DNA from: Macquaria australasica
Lineage: Eukaryota; Chordata; Actinopteri; Centrarchiformes; Percichthyidae
DNA length: 64,000 nucleotides
Reading direction: 5' to 3'
NCBI GenBank assembly: GCA_005408345.1
Contig: SEMN01000326.1
Coordinates: 186,001-250,000 of the forward strand
Of the stretch, positions 10,401 to 22,400 are shown piece after piece. The notes beneath the pieces were generated by a model. That model was not told the origin of the DNA. It saw only the letters and a list, made by a program, of their open reading frames with translations, and did not search any database. The stretch's first letter is position 1. Every line of letters begins with the position of its first letter. Both the position numbers and the translations under genes were made by a program.

Positions 10401-13400
10401 AGAGTGGTCTCCTTGAAACATGTGGGGACTACAGACTGGAATTGTCTGTGAAGACCTCTACCAGTTCATCTGTACACACCTTGAGCTCTTGACCAGCGAT
10501 GCCATCAGGTCCAGGTGCCTTGCGTGGGTAGGTAGGGGCCCTGGGACCTTTGTACCTCCTCAGCCGGGAAGTTGTTCTCAAAACCAGCACAGAAGATGTT
10601 CTGCTCATCTAGGAGAGAAGCAGACATTATCTCAGCACTGCAGGTTTTCCTTTTGTAGTCTGTGATGCTTCTTAGTCCAGCCCACATGTTTTTAGAGTTG
10701 GAGCCCTGCTAGTTAGACTACACTTTGTCCCTGTATTGTCTCTTTGCACTGCTAATATCTCTCCCGAGCGCATACCTGGACTTCCTGTACTCCTCCAAAT
10801 CACCTGAGTTGTAGGCGTCGGTCCATGCTTTAAGTTTGGCACAGACTTCTCCATCCCAGCCATGGATATTCCCCATTGTTCGTTGATCGTGGTGAAAAGT
10901 GTTGTCCACCAATGTCCTGATGTGCAAAAGTTGTTCTCTATCATATTGTATGAAAGGGCTCGTTTGTGCGGTGTGCATGATGCAAATAAGTCCAAAATAA
11001 GTTAAAAAAAACATGACAAAAGCAAATTTGAAGAGCAGCTTGAGACACGGCAGCCGTCCCCGGCACCATAGATGTATTTAGTACCTGTTTTAAATGTGTT
11101 TATGGGCCGTCTCCTAGATTAGGACCTCATTTGATTTACTTGACTTGACTTGTTATTTTTTTGTTTAGTTTTTTGTACACAAGGTAATTTTCAACCTTTT
11201 CCATGTGGTCTTTATCCAGGAGCCGGTTCTCAATGTGACTGACCTGAAAGAAATCCATTCGGAGATCAAGTTCAAAGTCCCACAACAGATTCCATTCAGT
11301 AACAGCTGTGAAGGCATGGACATGGTGAGTCTACAGTATATTCTATCAGCTGTTGGTTAGTGATCATGTAAAATCCAGACAACACTAGAACAGTGAATGT
11401 TTGTTTGCTAGCAGTGCAGTCATGGGTGGGGTGGTCCAGTTGGTAGGGAGGGTCTAATGAAAAGGTGCTATTGGTTGCATTATGGCAGTGGTTCCCAAAC
11501 TGGGGGGTTGATTTCTTCAATGAAAACACTGATGGAAATTATTAATTGACAAACTTTTTTTCTGAATGAGAGTGTAGCGACTCCAGTCCACTTGGTGGAC
11601 AGTTTAAGCTTGTACACCGGACCGGACCAGCAAAACCTGAAATCGACATGTAACCATGGCAACTGTCCACATCAAAGATGAAGCCAGCTGTAGCACCAGA
11701 ATGCTTAGAAAACATAAAAACATAAAACCCATGATAAAAAATAAGACTGAAATTTCACAGAGGAAAGCTAAACCAAAATGTCTTTAGTTTTTGTTCACTA
11801 AACTCAACTAAAACTAACAATAAACAAATCTCTCAAATGTGACTTAAACCAATAGATTTTTGTCAGCAGACTAAATTAAAATCTGGTGACAAAATGGAAC
11901 ACTACTTGGTGTGCACATGACCAGGGGTAAAAATATGGAGTCATCAATAATTGCTGGAAGGGGGCCATTTTTAATGTTATTAGTTCCACCTTTGATTATG
12001 CCAAGTCAAAAAGTCTGCTGTGAAAAGGGGCTGTGATTCATTTGGCAATCAAGAAAACAAGAGTGCTCTGATGCTTCAAGGCCAACTACTGAGAAAAGGT
12101 TTTCTGCACTGGAAAGGACAGTGGCTCCTTACTAGCCTATAGAGACTAGCCCATAGAGAGTAAAAGAATGACTGTTTTCAGATCGCCCTTTGTACACTGC
12201 ATTATAGGAAATGTAGGATCCAGTGTTTTTAGGAGCTTGACCCATACTTGGGACTAAAAGTCAGGATACCTGTTCCTCTTCTTCACAGACTTTGAACATT
12301 CTTTTAATCTGTCTCTCCCAAGTCCCCCAACTTTATGGAAGTCCAACAAAATTGCTAGAGGACCTCTTTAACAGTTTCGCTATGCCTTGCAATTGGTACA
12401 TTTTAATAAATATTTGAATGTAGCATGTCAGTATTACTGCAGTTAAGATGTTTGTAGACACAGACATACATCCATGACCGCATCCAAGAGAAACCATTGT
12501 AATAAAAATCCATTCAAAAACGTATTTTCAGATTGACAGCATTGGCTTTTAGTCCATAAACCACATGTTCTGAATTGTTTCCCAGGGCTCAGTGTCCAAA
12601 AACATCCACTGCCCCTATGGCTGGTAGTGCTACAGGCTCATCGAACACTGGCTGTGATATGTTTTTAGAGCTGTTGAGCTCATTAGTTGGATTACAGACA
12701 GTTTACAGTTAATGTGCACCAACCTGGATTCCTGAATCCACGCTGAGAATAAATGAGAGAAAGAGGAATGTTATTTAGAGGTTCACAGAGTAATGAGCTC
12801 TAAACAAAGTGGCTCATTGACTCTCACACAGTCATCAAAAAAGTGAGAAGTGTTTCAGGGTTTGTGTTACATTCAGTACACTGACTGCCTGAGGAAATGG
12901 GAAACTAACAGCAGTCTAATAGTTCAGTGTGGTATTCTGTGTCAGAACCTAAACTATGACTTAAAGTGAACAAATGACTGTAATATGACATAACACACTT
13001 TTACCTCAGACTCCTTTCATTACAGTGACCCCCCCCCCATGTTTATTTTAGTATTTAAAATCGCAGATCATTTCCTGTGTGTGTGTTGTGGCTTGATGAC
13101 ACATTTTTCAAATGTCCGCACTAGTTGATTGATTCAACAGTGGAATTAAGTCAGACACAAAGTGGGTAACATTACAGGTTTTTGCCTACTGTAGCTGGGA
13201 CATAGCCATCAAAAATAAACTTCATCCACTCAGCTCTTAAGTCCTCTGAGGCTGGGGGCCAATGTAGCGATGAGCTGGTCTCTGCAGCCAACAACAGAGC
13301 AGTCCCTGTGCTTAGCTCTTAGCTTTGACATAATGGTAGTGGGTCCGTTGCTTGCGACAAAAAAAAATGGCGCACCTTCGCAAAGGTAGTTCTCAAGCCA

Positions 13401-16400
13401 TCGACTCAGATGGGGGTCGGTATAATTCTAATGAGCCCGCACTTGATGTAGGAATGGGAGTTAAATCTTGAATGGCTTGTTCAATCCCATGTTTTCTGAC
13501 CTAGACAGCCCACAAAAAACAGTTTGTGTGTTGGTAGGCACTCCAGATACCCTAATGTATGTGCAGAAGTACTGAAAAAGTGAGTTTTTCATAATATGTC
13601 CCCTTTAAGCAAAAACTGAATAATGTTTGTGACTGACCTTGTGCGGGATAAACAAAGTGAATGCTCTCTCCACAAAGTCCTTACCTGCGACAGGGAAAAT
13701 GCAGCTTTGCAACAGTAATGATTCTGTCACAATCAACAATTTTGGCGATAGTAAATGTCTCCTCCACTCATCAGCTAGTCAAGCGAAGAGAACAAGAGCT
13801 TTGTTTTTGAGCAAGTGAGAGTGGTGCTTCAGGAGGCTGTCTTTTTTTCTTCTTTTTTTGTGGAGTTTCAGTCAGGACCATCAGACCTGTTGCAAACACT
13901 GTTGCTATTGCTAGCTAGAGTAGCTAGGACGCTCATCAAATCATATTGGCAAAGTGTCGATTTTAGCAGATACTTAAATTAACTTGAAATAAATGAATTC
14001 TTTTTTTAATTGGTAAATCCATTAATCAATTTTCTGCCTCTTATCTGGGTCCAGGTCATGTTATTTGATACATTTTATTACTAGGGATTATTGTTTTATA
14101 CAGCTGGGAACTACGCACAAAAATGTGATATAAATGTCAATAAATTAATGTCCTTAAACCATTGTCGGCCTAATTGTTCCTACTGGCTTTTCTGTCATTC
14201 TTTGGCCGGTATGACCATGAAAAAAGGTATTCAATTGTTCGTTCTATGTGGTATTAAAAAGGCTTTAAAAAGTCTTACATTTAATTTGGTGAACACTGCA
14301 GAAAGCCTGTAATTATCACTGAACACAAAGTACAGCTGAGGTTGATGAAAATGTCATTAATTCTGCAGGTAAAAATTTTCAGTTTTATTTATATAGCGCC
14401 ATATCATAACAAAGTTATCTCAGGGCACTTTTTCGAATAGAGCAAGTCTAGACCGACTCTTTATATTTACAGAGACCCAACAGTTCCCACCATGAGCAAG
14501 CACTATGCGACAGTGGCAAGGAAAAACTCCCTTTTAACAGGTAGAAACCTCGAGCAGAACCAGGCTCTAGGTGGGCGGTCATCTGCCTCGACCGGTTGGG
14601 TTGAAGGGGGGGGGGAGCGGGAGAGAGAGAGCAGGAGGAAAGAGAACATACAGCAACACAATACAGTTCCACACAGGGATGCAAAGCAATATGGTAATGG
14701 CATTGATGTTAACACCAACAGAAACAACACTAAGAGCAACATTATAATAGCAATACTAATAATAAGAGCAACAACAGTAATAGCAGCAGCGGGTGCAGAG
14801 CAGGAACACGGGGGCAGCAGGTGGCGCAACCATAGATCCAGACTCTACAGCTCCGGAGGCAGAAACACCTGCAGAAAGCAACAGAAGGGGAGAGAGAGAG
14901 AGAGGAGAGAAAGCACACAACTACGGGAAGAAGTTGAATTAGTAACAAGCATTGATGGGATATGAGGGCGTACAGATGGAGAGGAAGAGGAGGAGGAGCT
15001 CAGTGCATCATAGGAAGTCCCCCGGCAGTCTAGGCCTATAGCAGCATAACTAAGGGGGGGCTCAGGGGTCACCTGAGTCAGCCCTACTATAAGCTTTATC
15101 AAAGAGGAAAGTCTTAGGCCTACTCTTAAATGTGAGGAGGTTGTCCGCCTCCCGTATACAAACTGGGATCTGGTTCCACAGGAGAGGAGCTTGATAGCTG
15201 AAGGCTCTGGCTCCCATTCTACTTTAGAGACTCTAGGAACCACAAGGAACCCTGCATTCTGGGAGCGCAGTGCTCTAGTGGGGTAATAGGGTACTATGAG
15301 CTCTTTAAGATATGATGGTGCCTGACCATTTAGGGCTTTGAAGGTGAGGAGAAGGATTTTAAATTCTATCTGGATTTTACAGGGAGCCAGTGTAGAGAAG
15401 CTAATATTGGAGAAATATGATCTCTTTTCCTGGTTCTTGTCAGTAAACGTGCCGCAGCATTCTGAATCAGCTGCAGAGTCTTAAGGGACTTATTGGGGCA
15501 GCCTGATAATAGAGAGTTGCAATAGTCCAGCCTAGATGTAACAAATGCATGGACTAGTTTTTCTGCATCTTTTTGAGATAGGATGTGCCTGATTTTTGCA
15601 ATGTTTTTGCAATAATTTTGACCTGATGATGGTGGTAGCTGAAAATTCAGGGAATGGCTAAAGCCATTAGGATTCATCATCTGCAGACCATGAATGTGTG
15701 TACAGAATTTCATGACAATCTATTCAATAGTTGTTGAAATGTTTCAGTCTGGACCAATGAAGTGGATCGAATGACCGACCGACATTCCCATCCATAGAGC
15801 CACGCTTCTAGTATACCTAAAAATGAAATGACATCTTGCACTGTTTGTGCTGCAGAATACCAAGAAGAGGAAACTAGAAGATGGACTCGCTGATGAGAGC
15901 TGGCAAGGTAAAAACAAATTGAGATTTCAGCAGATTCTTTCTTTTTGTGTGCTCCCAATTTCATTTAAAAATAATAATTTTGTGTGAGTCTCCATTCCTT
16001 TTTTTCTTTCATCTCATGGTATACAGACGTGCTCAAATGTATTGGTACTCTTACAGCTCGTTGAAATAAAGCTTCATTCCTCCTGAAAGTGATGAAATTA
16101 AAAGCTATTTTGTCCTGCCTTTGGTATGTCATAGAATAAAGCAAAGAAGTTGTGAAAAGAGAGGAATTATTGCTTATTCTACAAAGATATCCTAAAATGG
16201 CCTGGACACATTTGTTGGTACCCCTGAGAAAAGACAATAAATAATTGGATTATAGTGATATTTCAAATTAATTAGTTTCTTTAATTACTATCACACGTCT
16301 CCAAACTTGTAACTAGTCATTGAGCCTATTTAAATGGAGAAAAGTAGTCTCTCTGCTGTTTGGTATCATTGTGTGCACCACACTGAACATGGACCAGAGA

Positions 16401-19400
16401 AAGCAAAGGAGAGAGTAGACAAGCATGGTAAAGGTAAAGGCTACAAGACCATCTCCAAGGAGCTTTATGTTCCTGTGACAGCAGTTGCAAATTATTAAAA
16501 TTTAGAAGTTTAAGGTCCATGGAACTGTAGCCAACCTCCCTGGGGAGGAACCCCAGATTGAACAGAAGGATATTGCGAATTGTAGAAAAAGAACTAAGCA
16601 TAACTGCCAAAGATATACAAGCTGAACTCCCAAGGTCAAGGTACGTCGGTTTCTGATCGCACCAGCCGATGTTTTTGAGCATAGGAGGGCTCCACTTCTG
16701 AAAGAAAACCATAAAAAAGCCAGGCTGTAATGTGCTTAAATGCATATTGACAAGCCACAATCCTTCTGGGAGAATGTCCCAGATGAGTCAAAAGTGGAGC
16801 TTTTTGGCAAGTCACATCAGCTCTATGTTAACAGATGAAAAAATGAAGCTTTCAAAGAAAAGAAGACCATACTGACAGTGAAACTTGGAGGAGGCTCAGT
16901 TATGTTTTGGGGCTGCTTTGCTGCGCCTGGCACAGGGCTGTGTATTGGCAAGAATCTGGCGAATCTAATTTTTGAAAAACTGTAGTATAAAGAACACACT
17001 ACCATATGCATAAAATCTGAGTAAAACATTTTTTTTTTTTAATGCAACAGTGGGATCTGCGTTTGTATTTATCACAGTCCCTGTAACATCCAACATCATA
17101 GCACTACTTTTTGTGCAATCTGAGCAAAGTAATTAACATTTGCCTATATCAGTAACAAATGTATGTAAACAAAATGAGCCCACACTTCAGCGCTGTACGC
17201 CGCGGGAGCCAGTTTAATTATTTCGGATTGAGCCTTCAGTGGTAACATTACTAGTCAGGTAGGTTTGCTAATGCTAGCGGGGCTCTGCCTGTTACATAAG
17301 CCTGTGTTCATTATGTTTACGCTAACAATGTGTGATTACTTCTTCCTGCCACGAATCTTTGCATGTAAACTATTAATTAAAAATCGATAGTGTTTTTGAT
17401 ACAGTATCGCAAAACATAATATTGCGATACTTAAGTGTATCGATATTTTATTACACCCCTACCTGGCACAGGGTGCCTTGAATCTGTGCAGGCACAATGA
17501 AATCTTAAGATTATGAAGGCATTCTGGAGTGAAACATACTGCACTGTGTTAGAAAGCTATGTCTCAGTCGCAGGTCATGGGTCCTCCAACAGGATAATGA
17601 CCCAAAACACACAGCTAAAAGCACCCAAGAATGGATAAGAACAAAACAATGGACTCTTCAGAAGAGGCCTTCTGAGTCCTGATCTGAATCATATCGAACA
17701 TCTATGGAAAGAGCTGAAACTTGCAGTCTAGAGAAGGCACCCATCAAACCTGAGCCAGCTGGAGCAGTTTGCTCAGGAAGAGTGGGCCAAAGTTACCTGT
17801 TAACAGGTGTACAAGTGTCAATGAGAGCTACAGAAAACCTTTGATTGCAGTGATTCCCTCTAAAGGTTGTGCAACAAAATATTAGGTTAGGTTTTCATTT
17901 GTTTTATTTTAAATAGTATGTTGAATTAAAAAAAAATTAAAAAAGCAAAGTCTTATTTCTATTAAATATGGAAGAAAAAATGGTGGATGCCAATTAGTTT
18001 TGTCAGTTTCAAGTAATTTCAGAGAAAACTGCTTCTTTTTTTTTCTTTCTTTTTTTTGTGGAGGGGTACCAACACATTTGTGCACGTTTGTGTATAGTCA
18101 TATTGCCCAAATGTAGACCAATGACAGCCCAGTGAATTGCGTATTTGTCTACTTAGGTTAAGAAAAGTCTGATTTCTGAATGAGTCATCAAATGTAACAC
18201 CTACTTGAAATGATGGAGGAAATGCTTTGTCAGAATACAGTAGGCCAAATAAAAACAGTGAGCTGGCTCTGCAGGGCTGGGACCAACCCCAGACCTGCTG
18301 TGCATGCTGACGGTCTTGTATTGATCCAAATCATGCAGCATGGTGTGAGGGCTCAAACCAGGAGCAGCAGCAACATTACTCACTGATGAGAGGACGAGTT
18401 TGTAACTGTGTTCCAGGGGGAACCAAAACACTGGTGATGCCAGAGGGGATGATGAGATGTAACGCCAAGTTGGTGGACCTGATTGAACAAGTCAAACCAG
18501 AGATCAGGACACTGATTGAGAAGTGTAACACAGTAAGTCTCTGTACACACACACACACACACTCATACTCATCTATTCACAGTATCTCTGATGTCTCTTT
18601 CAGACTCGTAGTTCAGTTCATTTGGACCAAAAAAAAGATCCATTTCAGTTTTGCCTTTTAGCTCTGGTCTGTTTCTTGTTCACACTGACTTATTAAACAC
18701 AAACTGTTCATCAATACAAAATTTCAAACTGATCAGCTAAAAATCTCTATATGTGATTGATTAGACCTGTTTTTATTGAAGAATAGCACCGCAAACAGGA
18801 ACACAGGAATGACTAAACTCCAAACCCCAGAGATTCAGGTAAAAGCTACAAAAGTGCTGAGAGCTGAACACAGAGAGCACATGGGAGAAGTTTGCCTTCA
18901 GGAAGTCAGGTGATGTAGTATAAAGAGCGACTAAGTCCGTGTAGTGAGGAGTTCGGGGTGGATGAATGGGTCGAACACCAGACTTTCACCCAGGAGAACG
19001 CTGTTTGTATCCAATGTGAAACTTAACTTCAACTTAATCCTAACCAAGTAGTTTTGGTGTCTAAACCTAACCAAACTGGGAACGTTTCACAATGTTAATC
19101 ACATTTATCACACTACACACCTGTTTTAACTCCTTTTCACATTTGAACAGAGAAACACACATGCTGACGCGCATTTTATCAGTATCTACTAATCATGTAT
19201 CACACAGTCCTGTGCTACGTCTGCTTTGCTTTCTCACCACAAACAAACCACTTGAAAGTCTGATTAAATGCAGATCTTGATCCACTTTTTCAAAGTGTCA
19301 GTGCCAGCCTAAACCAACCGAACCAAACAGGTTAGGAGTGAGTTTAAATGGTACTAGACTAAAAGAGTGAATCTGTAGCATCCATCAGTGGAGGACAGGA

Positions 19401-22400
19401 TGAGGAAACGGTGGTTCTGCCGTTCAGCTCTGAGGTGTGAATGTGTCAGTGTGACACAGGATGTTCAGCTTATTTCTCAGTAAATATATTAACTGTTTCA
19501 CAACCAAGTTTTATAACTGTTATATAAATGTATCAGACACTTTTAACTCATTTCTGAGTGAAGTCATTTAATGAGCACTGTTCCCATGCTTTTAAAATGC
19601 CCCTGCACTGAGAAGTCCCTAACATCACCTTGTCTCTACACTCTGTCAGGTTAAGATGTGGGTCCAGCTTCTCATCCCCAGGATAGAAGATGGAAACAAC
19701 TTTGGAGTCTCCATACAGGTCAGTCATCATCTGAAAAAATGCTTTAAGATATTTCAAAAAGAGATATGAGGCTAAAATAAATCTCTACAAACATGGAGGA
19801 TTAAAAGGGGAAAAAAGGAAACGGCTTATCCCATAAAATTATAATAATAATCCCACTCTGACAACGAGGAACGAAACAAGAATCTCTTACAGTATTGTCA
19901 CACTTTTAATGCTCAGGGCATGGTACACAAGACAAAGGTTAGTTTGTAATATGCACACAAATGAGAGGCTGTTGACTCCCGTTATACCTTGGCTCGGCCC
20001 TCCCATCGGTGGTGCTGTGACCACTTATATTTCATCAGCCTTGGTTCTCATGATAGTTCACCATATACAAGCCCTCTGTTCTCAAAACACAGGGCTCAAC
20101 CAGTAACATCCCTGTGAGAAGTCTTTGTATGTGGTCACTCACTTCAAGTCTTAACACCTTATCAATTGGTATGCTTTCTCACAGTAGTGAGCACTTAACA
20201 CCTGGCCGGTTGTGATACTTTCTCGCAGTAGTGGGCACATAACGTTTGACCAGTTGTTATACGTTCTGTTAAGGTTACACTGTACAAGATTCAGCATGAT
20301 CAAACATAAAGGAAATTAACATGACAACATGTGCAGTAAAAGTATTCAAAGATGTGCAATATGGTTTTCAAACGTGTAGTTGTGTAATTTCCCTCACACT
20401 AGCTAGTATGTATGTAGTATGTAGGCTTAAAAGTGCCATCAGATATTTCAGGTCAGACTGTTTTAAGAATGAGGATACAGGAAATAGACTGTGCAAATAA
20501 ATGTCTTTCCAAATGCCTGTATTTAATAGTTGTACTTAAATAGTAACTTAATACTTAATGCACTTCTATGTGAAAGTAATATACAGTAACTTTATTATCA
20601 GTTGATTCTAATTCTAGTCTATAGTGTTCAATGGAACAGCAATTATTTGACTTTTTTCAGAGAAATCCAGTAATTGTTTCCTTTAGACCACAAAAAAGGG
20701 GGTATTGCTTTATCTTCTTAAGTTAAGAAAAGTCTGTCTGAATTAATCATCAAATGTAACACCTACTTGAAATGATGGAGCAAATGCCTGTGGAGCTAAT
20801 ACAGTAGGCCAAATAAAAACAGTGAGCTGGCTCTGCAGGGCTGGGACCATTTAACACCAGTTTTATTTTGGTTTGGGTTTGAGACATTGGGAGATCCTTG
20901 TTTTTTTTTAAGTAATATACGTAGATGGTATTGTTATTAGTTTGTCGACTTTACAGGCAACATGTAACTAATACCTTTGATACCCTACCTGTATCGACCC
21001 TGTAGGGTGCTTGAAATCATACAGTACTGTTGGAGGGTCTCAGTCAGGCTGATTAGCAGAAACCGTACTCCATGCAGGTGAGAGCTGCTCTCTCAGGATT
21101 TTCAGGTATCTCCTTAATTTAGAAAAACAGGGCAAACATTTATTTCTCAAGTTAAAGCATTACACTTCTAAAGGTACATTTCTAACTAATTAATTGCAGT
21201 TTAATGCTAAGCTTCTGTAACTTTGTCAGTCTTTTAGTCAGTGCACAAAGGTTCAAGAAGTTATTAGGAAATTATCCAAAAATAACTAACATGTAAAATA
21301 ACCCCTTACCAAAAAAAACCCCATGAAGTTGCATTGTACTACACGCCCCCAAGGTACACAAGCAGTGGAAGTCCAGGTGTTATATATAGCGTCTCTGGAT
21401 GTCATCCAGAATTCATAGATCCGTAGTAGTTAAGCTGCAGTTACGTGTGAAATGTGAGATTTGAATTCATTTTTCGAATATATAAAGGGAGCATGTTGCT
21501 CTTTAACTTGGCATAAAAATATTCTCAATTAACAGGATATTTGATAAAAGGGCCCTGCTATAGGAATTCTAATTCTGTAATTCTAATTTTAGGTATAGTC
21601 GTTTTAAATAGTGTAAAACAAAGTAGATTCAAGTTGCATCATTTACCCATTTTTAACAGATAATTTGTCAGCACATCAGTACAGGACTTGATTCTCATTG
21701 GCTCCCCTCACTAGAATTAACCCCTGTTCTGTGTTGAAATGTTTTGGTGAATGGAGGCAGTTATTGCAGTCAGTGTGTTTGACACTGGGGGGCAGTACTG
21801 ACATGCTCTACACCATCGGCTCACATTACAGTGGTGTGAGGTCAGATGGTTTTTATTAAAATATCTCTGTTGTCAGGGAAACAGAATGCTTCCCAGCTTA
21901 CCCTGATGGTAGTGATGTAATCACAGCTCTATTATAGGTGTGATTACATCCCAATATTCCCAATTAGTTCCACAACTCACACAGTTAATGTTTTTTTAGA
22001 GAGGAGGCACTGACCTGGGATTTTATATATGGCGACTAAACAAAGTGCAACTGCTACATATTCACCCACTTTAAATGTTATCACTGGATAGAATGGGAGT
22101 TGTCAGTGGTTATCAGCCTCATAGATATGGGTTTAAAGGGGCCTGCTACACCTACTAGTAGGTTCAGAAGGCCGTGGTTGATCACGTCTGTATGAGACGC
22201 ACCAGGCTTTCAACATAAACCCATCTGCATCAGGTGACGTAGTGTAAAGAGCGAAAAAGTCTGCACGTCTGGATGGATGGATTGATGGGTCAAACACGGG
22301 ACTTTCACCCAGGAGACCAGGGTTCTCATGTTGTCTTATTTAAAGTTTTAAGTTAGCCTACATAATGTTAAGTCACATGACTTACTTTCTTATTTTAACC

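Noticed and set aside
12960..13607. Possible TTAA-type transposon with right end cataatatgtcccctttaa
   Set aside because: The candidate left end (ttaaagtgaacaaatg) matches too poorly to support a paired element.
14492..14965. 157-codon plus-strand ORF
   Set aside because: It is antisense to the L2 3' UTR and made of low-complexity Asn/Arg runs.
18540..18563. CA run just after psme3 exon 6, considered as a splicing regulator
   Set aside because: CA repeats near donors can affect splicing, but sequence alone gives no evidence here.
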